Under the pieces are notes generated by a model, which was not told where the DNA came from, ran no database searches, and saw only the letters and a program-made list of their open reading frames with translations. 64,000 nt of DNA, from assembly GCA_947474545.1 (NCBI GenBank), contig CANJJI010000004.1, positions 1 through 64,000 on the forward strand. The letters are read 5' to 3'. The translations under genes were made by a program, and so were the position numbers. The stretch is from Beijerinckiaceae bacterium. GTDB taxonomy: Bacteria; Pseudomonadota; Alphaproteobacteria; Rhizobiales; Beijerinckiaceae. How positions within the stretch are numbered: the stretch's first letter is position 1; every line of letters begins with the position of its first letter. Shown in pieces: positions 29,781 to 39,841 of this stretch.

Positions 29781-31067
29781 TCACCTGCGTTGCGCAGTAT
29801 CGACGATGACAGCGTCGCCTGCCTGCAGATCGCCACGGACGATTTGCGTACGCAGACCATCACTCGATCCAACCGTCACGCGTACTGGCAGAGCCTGTCC
29901 ATCGCGCAGAACAAATATCCGCGCGGCGGCTCCGGTTGCACGTTGCTGGCTTGCAGGACGAAATTGCGGACGTGGACTTGGAAGCAGGCGATCGAGAAGC
30001 GTACGGTTTTGGGCCGGGGCGACGATTTGCGGGGGTTGGAAACGCAGGGCCTGATTGGGGACGGTCAATGCGTCCTTCAATTGTTCGACGACTATTTCCG
30101 CAGTTGCGGTCATCCCCGGGAGAAGCTGCAGCGCAGAATTGTCGGTTGTCAAAACAGCTTTGTACGTGACGACACCCTGCACGACTTCCGATCCATAGCG
30201 CAGCATGCGGATCTGTGCGTCGAACTTCTTGTCGGGATAGGCATCGACGGAAAATGCCGCTTTTTGCGCTTCACGAACCCTACCCACGTCGGCTTCGTCG
30301 ACATCGACCTGAACTTCCATGCGCTTCAGATCTTCGGCGATGGTGAATAGAACCGGCGCCTGCAATGAAGAGGCGACGGTCTGCCCGGGGTCAACCTTGC
30401 GCATCAATACGACACCGTTGATCGGTGATGTAATGCGGGCCCGCGACAAGTTGGTTTCATCGAGACGTAACTGGGCTTCGGACATCTCCACATTTGCCTT
30501 GGCGGTCTCCACGGCGACAACAGCGCGATCATAGGCTGCCTTGGCTGTGTCGAGGTCCTGTGCGGAACTGACATTGTGCGCGGCCAAGGACTTCTTGCGG
30601 TCGTAGATCTGATGCTTTTCTGCAAGCGAGACGTTTGCGTCCTGCACTGAAGCGCGCGATGCACTCAGGCGGGCGCGGGAATTTTCGACAGATGCGGTCA
30701 GCTTGGTTGTATCTAATTCTGCGAGTACATCCCCTTTTTTAACGGTTGTATTAAAGTCGACGTTCACCTGACGCATGACACCAGACAATTCGCTGGAAAT
30801 GTCGACCTTGTTTGTTGGTTGCACGGTACCTGTGGCCGTGACTTTGATGACCAGTTCTGCCCTTTCAGCGGGGGCAGTTACGAATGTATAGGGCACGCGG
30901 GCGGCGTTGGGATTGTACCAGTAACGCCACCCGCCAAAGGCAGCCGCGCCACCGATGAGAAGAAGGACGATGTTTCGCGGCCGGAAAATGCGGCGTACAG
31001 GGGATGCCCCAACCCCAAGAAGAGCCTCGATTTCAGCCCGTTGCTCCTTGGATGAATTCATGTTCAT
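29781..31067 (-). CDS. Periplasmic adaptor subunit, MacA-like
   Basis: Membrane fusion protein pattern; KVTATGTVQPTNKVDISSELSG. Confidence 0.92.
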   Translation of the reverse strand: MNMNSSKEQRAEIEALLGVGASPVRRIFRPRNIVLLLIGGAAAFGGWRYWYNPNAARVPYTFVTAPAERAELVIKVTATGTVQPTNKVDISSELSGVMRQVNVDFNTTVKKGDVLAELDTTKLTASVENSRARLSASRASVQDANVSLAEKHQIYDRKKSLAAHNVSSAQDLDTAKAAYDRAVVAVETAKANVEMSEAQLRLDETNLSRARITSPINGVVLMRKVDPGQTVASSLQAPVLFTIAEDLKRMEVQVDVDEADVGRVREAQKAAFSVDAYPDKKFDAQIRMLRYGSEVVQGVVTYKAVLTTDNSALQLLPGMTATAEIVVEQLKDALTVPNQALRFQPPQIVAPAQNRTLLDRLLPSPRPQFRPASQQRATGAAARIFVLRDGQALPVRVTVGSSDGLRTQIVRGDLQAGDAVIVDTAQRR

Positions 31068-31224
31068 GACGCAGCCCCGCCGCGTGGGTGAGCCATAAAA
31101 TCAGAGCCCGCAGGCATACGCTGGGGCTCAACCACCGATGCTGATTGCTTATCAGCCTGCTGCTATATTGTAATTGACAGGGATCAACGCTACCGGGGCG
31201 GCTCAAGCATTGCAGGCAAATGAG

Positions 31225-32883
31225 CTATTTTCCAGAAATCTTTGCGATCAGGGCTTCTGCTTCAGTATTTCCTGTTGTCCCGCGCCAGGCGACAACCTGA
31301 TCGGGACGTATCAATGCGAGATCCGCCTCATAGAGGTCGCGCAGGTTTTTGTCTTTTATAGTGGTGATCTGAAGGGGCATTCCCGCAGCTTTCGCGGCGC
31401 TAACCAAATTGTCTATGCCGTCAGTGGTTTCGCCCATCTGAAGTAGCGTCCAGTCGAACCCAAATTTATCGTAAAGAGAGGTTCCATCCGCAAACCACAT
31501 GTGGGGCGCGCGGCCGCCGGGGCAGGCCGTGGGATGGTAAATGTTTGGGCCGTCGGGTGGGGGCTTTGTGCCATCGCTTGCAATGATCTCACAGCCGTCG
31601 TAGCGCGCGCCCAGCGTGAAGCCTGGGATGTTGAACTCTGCCCGGGCGTGTTTGTTGTAATATTCGCCTGCGATATGGCGGGCTTCCTCGCCTTTCGGGG
31701 TCGCCTGTTCAAGTTCGGGCACAGCGACGAAATTACCCAGGGAATCTGCAAACGCCCGCGCATAACCGGTGTTGCGAACGGCGACGGCGCGCCTCTCCGT
31801 GTCGTAGGATTGCAGCAAGCTTTCGCCGCCGTAGCCTTGCAGGACCGCGCTCAATTTCCAGGCAAGATTTACAGCATCTTCAATGGCCGTGTTGTAGCCC
31901 ATGCCGCCGGCGGGCGTGAATAGATGCGCGGCATCGCCACCAATGAAAGCGTTGCCCTGGCGCATCCTTTCCGCAACAAGCGTATATCCTGCGGTCCAGG
32001 AGACGCGGGACAGGATTTCGATCGGCAATTCTTTCCCCCATCCGGTGAAAACCTGACGTTTAGCTTCCGCTTCATCAATGAGATCTTCATCCTGGCCGGG
32101 CTTCAGCTGGAAGTGAAAGGAAAACTCCTCCTTGCCGTCGATGGCTGTCATGAACGCACGTTGTTCAGCATTCACAGTCACGTTCATCCAGGCCGGCGAA
32201 TTTGGCATTTGCGCATAATAGCTTGGGCATTTGAGATAGATCGCATACATGCGCCCACCCATGAATTCGCGCTGGCGGCCACTTTCCCCGGCATAGGACA
32301 CCCCCATCTGCTTGCGTACGAGCGAGCGTCCGCCATCTGCGCCAACGATGAATTTGGCGCGCGTGATTGTTTGCGGGCCGCCGTTCAATGGTTCGGTCAC
32401 GCAGTCCACATGCGTTCCAAAATCGGTGAATCCAACAAAACGCGTTTCAAAATGGATTTCGTTGGTTGGATATTTGCGGGCGTGTTTCAGCAGCACCTGC
32501 TCGACATATTTTTGCGAGACGCGATGAGGCAATTCTGCCGCGCTCCAGGCGCCCGAAAGGCCCTTGATGATTTCTTTGGCATCCTTGGCGGTGGGCAGGC
32601 TGAAGCGGGCCAGTTCGTATTTTGAAATCCGTGTAAAATAGGCGATGTCGGGCGGATAATCGGGCGGCATGCCCATGGCGCGAATTTCGTCGGCAAAGCC
32701 GTGGCGACGGTAATGCTCCATGGACCGGGCTTGGGTCGCATTGGCCTGCGGATTGAAGGCAGTCGTTGATTTGGTGTCGACCAATGTGGCGGCGACGCCT
32801 CTGCGGCCAAACTCATTTGCCATCATCAGCCCGCACGGGCCGCAGCCAACGATGAAAACGTCTGTTTCGCGCGGTATGCTCAT
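31225..32883 (-). CDS. FAD-dependent monooxygenase (PheA/TfdB-like)
   Basis: VFIVGCGPCGLMMANEFGRRG; GADGGRSLVRKQMG; GNAFIGGDAAHLFTPAGGMGYNTAIEDAVNLAWKL. Confidence 0.92.
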   Translation of the reverse strand: MSIPRETDVFIVGCGPCGLMMANEFGRRGVAATLVDTKSTTAFNPQANATQARSMEHYRRHGFADEIRAMGMPPDYPPDIAYFTRISKYELARFSLPTAKDAKEIIKGLSGAWSAAELPHRVSQKYVEQVLLKHARKYPTNEIHFETRFVGFTDFGTHVDCVTEPLNGGPQTITRAKFIVGADGGRSLVRKQMGVSYAGESGRQREFMGGRMYAIYLKCPSYYAQMPNSPAWMNVTVNAEQRAFMTAIDGKEEFSFHFQLKPGQDEDLIDEAEAKRQVFTGWGKELPIEILSRVSWTAGYTLVAERMRQGNAFIGGDAAHLFTPAGGMGYNTAIEDAVNLAWKLSAVLQGYGGESLLQSYDTERRAVAVRNTGYARAFADSLGNFVAVPELEQATPKGEEARHIAGEYYNKHARAEFNIPGFTLGARYDGCEIIASDGTKPPPDGPNIYHPTACPGGRAPHMWFADGTSLYDKFGFDWTLLQMGETTDGIDNLVSAAKAAGMPLQITTIKDKNLRDLYEADLALIRPDQVVAWRGTTGNTEAEALIAKISGK

Positions 32884-32952
32884 CTTGTTACACCCTGCCT
32901 TTGTGCCGCTGCATAGTCGGACCGGCGGGCGTGAGCAAGTAGGGAGGCCTCT

Positions 32953-34575
32953 CTATTTGCGAGTCCGATCCCAGAACCTTTTGACTTTTTTGAAAGAATT
33001 GAATTGGTCGATAAGTCCGGCATCAGCTTCCGCCTGTCCTCGGGCCGTCCAGCCGGTGACGATGCCCGCAGCCCGTGCCGACTTTGGTCCTGCGCGCCTT
33101 TCAATATCTGCTATTATGGTGTTTGCGACCAAGCCATCATTAAATACGCCCAGCGCATCCTGAAATTGCCCGGCCACGCGGACATATTTTCGCGCTGTTC
33201 CCGGATGTTCGAACAATTCCCGGAATAGTTCAGCGCAGTAGCGTATATTTTTTAAAATGATCCGGAGTTCGTGGCGCAATTCTCCTGACATGGCTTCAAG
33301 CGTTTGCCCGCTTTTTCTGGCTTTCCGATCAAGCTTGTGAAGCGCATGGGCAGCAAGTTTAGCCGCGGGTTGCCCCAGAGACATAAGGTGCTGCGCTTCA
33401 AGCCCTTCTTGCCAGCCGTGACGCGCAATAAAGGACCGCAGCTCCAGGACAAACCGGGTCGTTTGGGGCGCCGCCAACATGGCATGAGCGCGTCCATAAC
33501 CTTCTTCCCGGCGTTCTTGCGCAGCTTGAATAAAGGCATCAACGCTTTCGTCATGGGCGCAATATTTGAAAGGCCCTCGCTCCAGCATGGAAATGAACAC
33601 GTCGGTGTCGCGCGCATCACCGAGCGCAGCCGCTATTTCCTTGCCGTCCGTCCTGAATGCCAGAAATTTCGGGTGAGGTATGGTCCGGTGAAATAACTTG
33701 AGAACCGCACGCAACCTGCGGATTCCCACCCTCATCTGATGAATGGCTTCAGCATTGTCCGATTGGAGCAGCGCCGGCCAGTTCAGCACGAAATGGTCCA
33801 GACATTCGGTCAGACTTGCGCCAATGAGGTCATCCAGCCGCATATCGCTGTCCAACGGGGGACTTTGGGCCCGGCGCACGGCAATCTTGTCGTCAGCGGC
33901 AAGGCCGAAGCCGCGCTGAGATTTTGTCAGCAGTCCAAGGCGCAGATTATAGGCGGCCGAAAGCTGTTCGGCGAAAGCGTAGAGGTCGGCGGCTTCACCT
34001 TGCTTGAGTTCCAGCTCGATTTCCCGCACAGGCACTTTGCTCTTCCCATCGATAATGTTGCCAATATCGAGGGCCACCTCGATTTTCGACGAAGCTATGG
34101 CGATGTCGATCGTCCGCCGGCGGATTTGTGTGCTGAAATGCGGAATCAACGGAGCGCCGCCTGTCAGCAATTGTAATTCCGCCGCGACTTCCTGGCCAAA
34201 AAGGTCAATTTCCGGTTCTCCGCCAGGGCATTTCACTTCCAGTTCGTTTCTCGTGTCGGAAGCTGTGTTGGGACCATCGGACCACTTCAGGGTTTGAATG
34301 AAGCGGCCTTGCGACTTGCGTACGCGCAGAACGATCCCCCGCGACCACAATGCGCTGCCCGGCGTATCAAAATAGACAGATGACAAGTTACGCGCCGGGG
34401 CGGCGCCTTCTGCGTCTTTCATCAGGGATGCAAATGCAGAGTCGAGTGATTCTTGAGGGCCATCCAGCTTAATTTCGCATTCCTGAAACGGAGCGATGGG
34501 GACGACCGCCTCAATGCCTGGCGCCAAAGCAGCAGGGTGCGGTCTTTCAACCACTTCAATTTCTGGAAAACTCAA
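32953..34575 (-). CDS. CYTH and CHAD domain-containing protein
   Basis: N-terminal CYTH-like E-x-E-x-K-like region, C-terminal His-rich CHAD helices (AIHQMRVGIRRLRAVLKLF). Confidence 0.88.
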   Translation of the reverse strand: MSFPEIEVVERPHPAALAPGIEAVVPIAPFQECEIKLDGPQESLDSAFASLMKDAEGAAPARNLSSVYFDTPGSALWSRGIVLRVRKSQGRFIQTLKWSDGPNTASDTRNELEVKCPGGEPEIDLFGQEVAAELQLLTGGAPLIPHFSTQIRRRTIDIAIASSKIEVALDIGNIIDGKSKVPVREIELELKQGEAADLYAFAEQLSAAYNLRLGLLTKSQRGFGLAADDKIAVRRAQSPPLDSDMRLDDLIGASLTECLDHFVLNWPALLQSDNAEAIHQMRVGIRRLRAVLKLFHRTIPHPKFLAFRTDGKEIAAALGDARDTDVFISMLERGPFKYCAHDESVDAFIQAAQERREEGYGRAHAMLAAPQTTRFVLELRSFIARHGWQEGLEAQHLMSLGQPAAKLAAHALHKLDRKARKSGQTLEAMSGELRHELRIILKNIRYCAELFRELFEHPGTARKYVRVAGQFQDALGVFNDGLVANTIIADIERRAGPKSARAAGIVTGWTARGQAEADAGLIDQFNSFKKVKRFWDRTRK

Positions 34576-34757
34576 GTTACGCCTCTATGACATCCGCCCC
34601 CCAAATTCGTGCATTGCGCAGCATTTCGTCAAGGGAAATCGGAAATTGTTCGTTTATTGGTTGGAAATGCGTGAGATTGCAGCCATAAAATCCTGTGGCT
34701 CGCAAAATAAGACAGTTTTGTGACAATATGAATGGGCGCGCCGACGGGATACTTTCC

Positions 34758-35756
34758 ATGAGAACCAGAAAAGAAATCAGCATAGCTTTCGCCGAAAACC
34801 CGCGAACACGGCCAATACTTGATGGCCGTGTGCAGGCCGAAGGGATTGATCTTTTACCCAGTGCTGGCAACCCGGGCGATATATTCTGGCGGCAATTACA
34901 CTATGGCGACTTCGATGTCGCCGAAATGTCCTTCTCCTCTTTGATGATTGCCAAAGCCAGGGGCGACGACCGTTTTGTTGGCCTGCCGATCTTTACCACG
35001 CGGCGCTTTTTTCATTCGCATATTCTTGTGCGAAAAGGATCACGCATCGAACGTCCGGAAGACCTGAAGGGAAAGCGCGTTGGCGTGACCGAATATCAGC
35101 AAACCGGCGCGTTATGGACGCGCGGGGCGCTTGAGCATGAATGGGGTGTCCGGTCTCAGGACATGGAATTCTTCATGGAGCGTACGCCCGAAAAGAGCCA
35201 CGGCGGCGCAACGGGATTTAAACCGCCTGCGGGCGTGACCGTGCATCAGATTCCTGAAGACAAGAGCGTCGCCTCCATGATGCTTTCAGGGGAACTTGAC
35301 GCCGCCATTCATTATCGTGGCCACGTCAATCTTGTGAATCGTTCGCGCGCAAATCTCGTCACTCATCTGGATATCAAGACATTGTTTGCCGATACGGCGG
35401 CTGAGGGCGCGCGTTATTATGCAAAGACGAAGATTTTCCCGATCAATCATGGCATGGTCATCAAGCGGGAGCTGGCGGAAAAACATCCGTGGCTGATTAT
35501 CAATCTCATCAAGGCGTTTAACGATGCCAACGCTATATGCGAGGCTGAACGTCAACAGCACGTGGAATATCATATCGATTCAGGCCTGCTGCCGCCTTCG
35601 GCGCGGGAGGCTATGAAAAAGCAAATCGTATATTACGGTATTCCCGAAAACCGGCTGGTGCTTGAAACGGCTGCGCTCTATTCTCTCGAGCAAGGTTTGA
35701 CGCCACGGCTGATGAAACTCGAAGACGTGTTCGCCGAAAGCGCGATGGAAATGTAA
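34758..35756 (+). CDS. ABC substrate-binding-like protein related to 4,5-dihydroxyphthalate decarboxylase family
   Basis: Start trimmed; RTRPILDGRVQAEGIDLLPS, DLKGKRVGVTEYQQTGALWTRGAL. Confidence 0.7.
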   Translation: MRTRKEISIAFAENPRTRPILDGRVQAEGIDLLPSAGNPGDIFWRQLHYGDFDVAEMSFSSLMIAKARGDDRFVGLPIFTTRRFFHSHILVRKGSRIERPEDLKGKRVGVTEYQQTGALWTRGALEHEWGVRSQDMEFFMERTPEKSHGGATGFKPPAGVTVHQIPEDKSVASMMLSGELDAAIHYRGHVNLVNRSRANLVTHLDIKTLFADTAAEGARYYAKTKIFPINHGMVIKRELAEKHPWLIINLIKAFNDANAICEAERQQHVEYHIDSGLLPPSAREAMKKQIVYYGIPENRLVLETAALYSLEQGLTPRLMKLEDVFAESAMEM

Positions 35757-35778
35757 GACTGCAAAACAGGAGGAAATC

Positions 35779-36735
35779 ATGACAACTCTGGTAATCGGCG
35801 CGGGCCTTGTCGGTTCGCAATTAGCGCGCATCCTGGTCGAGGGAGGCGAGAAGCCTGTCCTCATGGATTTTGCAGCGCAGACCAAATCCATCGGCGAAAT
35901 TGTACCGCTGGACAAGGTGACGATGATATCAGGCGATATTCTGCGCCCGCTCTCCATTGTGAAGGCGATCAACGATCACGGCATCACCGGCATCGTCCAC
36001 ACTGCCGCCAACCCCATGCTGACCCTGGGCGCGCAGACTGATCCCTATTCGGCAATTAATCTCAATATCATGGGGACTGTAAACGTGATGGAAGCTGCGC
36101 GTGTCACCGGGGTGAAGCGCGTTGTTGTCTCCAGCTCTAACGTTCTCAATCATTATCTTGCGGGCGGCGGCGGCTCGACTGAGCCTATGAATGAGGAAGC
36201 CTATCCACGCCCGACGACATTTTATTCCGCAACCAAGCAGGCCATAGAGAGCCTTGGTCTCAATTATGCCAAATGGTGCAACGTCGAATTCGCCGGCATG
36301 CGTTATGGCGCCGTGTTCGGCCCGTGGAGCGGCGCGGGTGGCGGCGGTCCCTCGAACGTCGTGCGCGACGCCTTGCGCAATGCAATGGCTGGCCGTGAAG
36401 CGGTCGTGCCGCCAGGCACGATGGAATGGGTCTATTCGAAAGATGCGGGACGTGGCACCGTTCTGGCGCTGAAGGCAAAGGAACTTGGCAGCGGCGTGTT
36501 CAACGTCACCATGAGCGCCGCTGTCTCGCCGGACGAATTTGCACAGGCGCTCAAGCAGGTCGTGCCCGGCGTGCAAATTCGCATCGACACGCCCAAAGGC
36601 ACGGCGATCTCGCTGCCCAACATGCGCCGCACTAGCGATCTCACAAACTCGAAGGCGACCATCGGTTATGAGCCGCAATTCGATATTCTGAACGCCCTGC
36701 AGGACATGCACGCCTGGATGAAGGCAAACGGTTAG
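35779..36735 (+). CDS. NAD-dependent epimerase/dehydratase
   Basis: LVIGAGLVGSQLA, FYSATKQAIE. Confidence 0.88.
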   Translation: MTTLVIGAGLVGSQLARILVEGGEKPVLMDFAAQTKSIGEIVPLDKVTMISGDILRPLSIVKAINDHGITGIVHTAANPMLTLGAQTDPYSAINLNIMGTVNVMEAARVTGVKRVVVSSSNVLNHYLAGGGGSTEPMNEEAYPRPTTFYSATKQAIESLGLNYAKWCNVEFAGMRYGAVFGPWSGAGGGGPSNVVRDALRNAMAGREAVVPPGTMEWVYSKDAGRGTVLALKAKELGSGVFNVTMSAAVSPDEFAQALKQVVPGVQIRIDTPKGTAISLPNMRRTSDLTNSKATIGYEPQFDILNALQDMHAWMKANG

Positions 36736-36741
36736 CATTCA

Positions 36742-36840
36742 GTCATCCCGGCCGAGCGAAGCGAAAGCCGGGATCGCTTCGAAATATGCACTGTAACAAT
36801 GCGATCCCGGATAAATCGCTGCGCGATTTTCCGGGATGAC
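36742..36840. repeat. REP/BIME-like composite palindromic repeat
   Basis: GTCATCCCGG...CCGGGATCGC then GCGATCCCGG...CCGGGATGAC. Confidence 0.8.
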
Positions 36841-36848
36841 CACACGCT

Positions 36849-37868
36849 TCATTCGCCGCGCGCCGCTTTGGCCAGGGCGACAACTTCCGGCGAGACGGCC
36901 AACGTCTCGTCAACGAGTTTCGCCAGCGCTGCGCCATCGAGCGCCGGGCCAAAATCGATATGTTTATCTTTGGTGAATGCAATGAGTTCGGGATCGTTCA
37001 TTGCGTCCATAAAGGCTTTGCGCAAAGCAGCAACACGATCAGCGGGAATTTCGGGTGTCGCCATGATGGAGCGGCCCATGGCGTTACCCATTGCGAAAAG
37101 TTTGAGCGCGAGTTTTTCATTTGCGTTACGTCCAAGTTCCATCATCAACGGTACATCGGGCAGATCGGGCGCACGGGCATCAGCATATTGCACGAGGATG
37201 TTGATCTTCTTGTCGCGCAGCCAGTCTGCATTATCGACCTTCATGGACGCCCAGGCCTTGCTCCCGCCTTCCACTTCGCCGCGCTGGATGGCGAGGATCG
37301 TCTCGGCATTGCCGGGATAAGATAGGATCACGTTGAATTTCGTGCCGGCAAGCTGATTGAGCGCTTTCAGATAAAATACGGTCGGCGAGGCCGCGCCTGA
37401 TCCGCCCATGATTGTTTCGCGTTTGCGTGCATCCTCCAGAGTTTTCGTTGCTGACGTGTGCCAAGTGTAGGTTACTTCAACCACCGGGGCGACGCGTCCG
37501 ATCCAGGTGAATTTGCGCGCGTCATATTGGATACCTTCAGTTTTCATCGCCTGTTCGATTGCAATGGCCTGTGGCGCGACGCCAAGGACTGTGCCGTTTC
37601 TCGGGGCGGCGTTGAAGACCCAATTGGTCATTTTCAAATGACCCGCACCGGGCATGTTCTTAACGATCACGGCAGGTTTGCCGGGCATGTGCGGGCCCAT
37701 GTTGCGGGCTATCAGACGTCCGTAAAGATCATAACCGCCGCCCGGGGAAGTGCCGACGTAGAGTTCGATAGTCTTGCCCTTGTAGAATTCTTCCGGCGTC
37801 TGTGCGCGAGCAGGCAAGTTTGCGAGCAGAGCATTGAAAGCGAACAAGGCTGGAAGTGTCTTCTTCAT
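36849..37868 (-). CDS. TctC/Bug-like substrate-binding protein
   Basis: FYKGKTIELYVGTSPGGGYDLYGRLIARNMG; signal peptide. Confidence 0.8.
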   Translation of the reverse strand: MKKTLPALFAFNALLANLPARAQTPEEFYKGKTIELYVGTSPGGGYDLYGRLIARNMGPHMPGKPAVIVKNMPGAGHLKMTNWVFNAAPRNGTVLGVAPQAIAIEQAMKTEGIQYDARKFTWIGRVAPVVEVTYTWHTSATKTLEDARKRETIMGGSGAASPTVFYLKALNQLAGTKFNVILSYPGNAETILAIQRGEVEGGSKAWASMKVDNADWLRDKKINILVQYADARAPDLPDVPLMMELGRNANEKLALKLFAMGNAMGRSIMATPEIPADRVAALRKAFMDAMNDPELIAFTKDKHIDFGPALDGAALAKLVDETLAVSPEVVALAKAARGE

Positions 37869-37916
37869 GGTGACGCCCTTTTACATCCGACAAGAGAGCA
37901 GGGAATGTTCGGCAGT

Positions 37917-38669
37917 TTATGCCGGTCCGCGAAATTCCAGAATCTTGTCACGCGGAACATCGTAAAGTTTTCCGTTCTCCTGCCATCCGGGCAGGCACAT
38001 ACGCACGATCTGCGGCGAGATTTCCTCTGGCGTCTTCAGTGACATCGGGTCCTCATCGGGCATGATGGCGGCGCGCATGCCGGTGCGTGTGGGACCGGGA
38101 TTGCACAACATCACACGAAGGTTGGTTGCTTCAGCCTCCGCCGCCCATGTGCGGACAACAGCATCCAGCGCCGATTTTGAAATCGCATAGACGCCGCGTC
38201 CGGGCGAGAGTTTGCTGCCTGATCCGGAGGTGAGGAAAACAGCACGCGGCGCTTCGGCCCTCAGCATGAGCGGCCCAAGTTCGCGTATCAACAGCCAGCT
38301 GGCGGTGACATTGGTTGTAAAGACCGCCTGCCATTCGGCTTGCGTTATCTGGCCGAGCGTTGTGCGGGGTCCCATCATGGCGGCATTGGAAACAAGAATG
38401 TCGAGATGGCCGAATTTGTCTGTGATCATCTGTCTAAGCGACATGATCGCGGTTACATTTGAGATGTCACATGCGTGGAGAACAGTCTGTCCGCCAGTTT
38501 TGATAATTTCTGCACAGACGGGTGCCAGGCTTGCTTCATCGCGCGCCACAGCAATGACGGTTGCGCCCCGCCGCCCCAAGTCCAATGCAATACCGCGCCC
38601 GATGCCACGGGACGCACCGGTTACCAGGGCAATGCGGCCCTTAAGAGATTCCTGCATCAACATTTCCAC
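37917..38669 (-). CDS. SDR family oxidoreductase
   Basis: TGASRGIGRGIA, YAISK. Confidence 0.92.
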   Translation of the reverse strand: MEMLMQESLKGRIALVTGASRGIGRGIALDLGRRGATVIAVARDEASLAPVCAEIIKTGGQTVLHACDISNVTAIMSLRQMITDKFGHLDILVSNAAMMGPRTTLGQITQAEWQAVFTTNVTASWLLIRELGPLMLRAEAPRAVFLTSGSGSKLSPGRGVYAISKSALDAVVRTWAAEAEATNLRVMLCNPGPTRTGMRAAIMPDEDPMSLKTPEEISPQIVRMCLPGWQENGKLYDVPRDKILEFRGPA

Positions 38670-38769
38670 CCGAAATTTGTTTGCGGCTCTGTTCAGTCCG
38701 GTTTGTTATCACAAATTTTAACAGCCTTTTGCGCTTGACCCAACATGCTTCAACATCAATTGTCGAACA

Positions 38770-39834
38770 ATGAATCGCCGCCGTTTCCTGACTGCACTGA
38801 CTTTGCCTTTGCTGGCCGCCGGGGGGCTGGTTGGCTGGCGCTCGAGTTACAATCCGTATTACTCTGGTCCCTCAAGCGATCATTTTGACGGACAACAATT
38901 CTTCATTGATGGTTTTACCAGAGATAAAGCCCATCTTGATCTCATTCGCTGGCAATCGGCGCGGCAGAAGGCAAAATGGCCGGAATCGTTTCCGGGACTT
39001 GCGGACAAGCCGCCAATGCGGGTCAAGGATGCGGCGCTGCGCGTTGCCTATGTTGGTCACGCCACGCTTCTGATCCAGACTCACGGATTGAACATCCTGA
39101 TTGATCCGGTATGGGCGGAACGGGCGAGCCCCGTGCAATGGGCCGGACCGAAGCGGATCAACGCGCCGGGAATTGCACTCAGCGATTTGCCGCCACTGGA
39201 TTATGTGCTGGTCTCCCACAATCATTACGACCATCTTGATCTTGTCACGCTGGGTGTGCTCGCTGCGGCCCATCCCGGCGCACAATTTTTGACGCCACTT
39301 GGTAATGATTTGATCATGCAGGGCGCCGTCCCCGCAAACCGTCTTCATACATTCGATTGGGGCGCTCGTGTCGAGATCGGGCGGGGCGCTGCGGTGCATT
39401 TCGAGCCAAGCTATCATTGGTCCGCACGTGGCCTGTTCGACCGGCGGATGGCGCTATGGTGCGCTTTTGTCATCGAGACGCCTTCGGGCAAGATTTATCA
39501 CATTGCCGATACCGGGTTCGCCGATGGCGCCCTGTTCAGGCAGGCGCGGGAGAAACACGGCGGGTTCAGGCTGGCTATCATACCCATCGGCGCTTACGAG
39601 CCGCGCTGGTTCATGCGGGATCATCACGTTAATCCGGACGAAGCTGTGAAAATTATGCAGCTGTGCGGCGCGGAACGAGCACTGGCGCATCATTGGGGAA
39701 CATTTCAGCTGACCGATGAGCCCCATGACGAGCCGCCGCAACTGCTCGAAGCGGCGCTCATGCGGGAAAACATCCCCGCGCCGCGCTTTCAGGTGAAGCG
39801 GCCGGGCGAAGCGCTGGATATTGCGACTGTTTGA
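38770..39834 (+). CDS. MBL fold metallo-hydrolase (NAPE-PLD/UlaG-like)
   Basis: GHATLLIQTHGLNILIDPVW; SHNHYDHLD; N-terminal hydrophobic segment. Confidence 0.9.
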   Translation: MNRRRFLTALTLPLLAAGGLVGWRSSYNPYYSGPSSDHFDGQQFFIDGFTRDKAHLDLIRWQSARQKAKWPESFPGLADKPPMRVKDAALRVAYVGHATLLIQTHGLNILIDPVWAERASPVQWAGPKRINAPGIALSDLPPLDYVLVSHNHYDHLDLVTLGVLAAAHPGAQFLTPLGNDLIMQGAVPANRLHTFDWGARVEIGRGAAVHFEPSYHWSARGLFDRRMALWCAFVIETPSGKIYHIADTGFADGALFRQAREKHGGFRLAIIPIGAYEPRWFMRDHHVNPDEAVKIMQLCGAERALAHHWGTFQLTDEPHDEPPQLLEAALMRENIPAPRFQVKRPGEALDIATV

Positions 39835-39841
39835 ACAACCG

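Noticed and set aside
27845-31067. MacAB-like exporter as a novel antimicrobial transporter
   Set aside because: Standard three-gene architecture with no linked peptide or resistance gene; ordinary efflux is sufficient
32953-34575. CYTH-CHAD fusion as a novel polyphosphate system
   Set aside because: This domain combination is already well known and there are no unusual neighbours such as polyphosphate kinase
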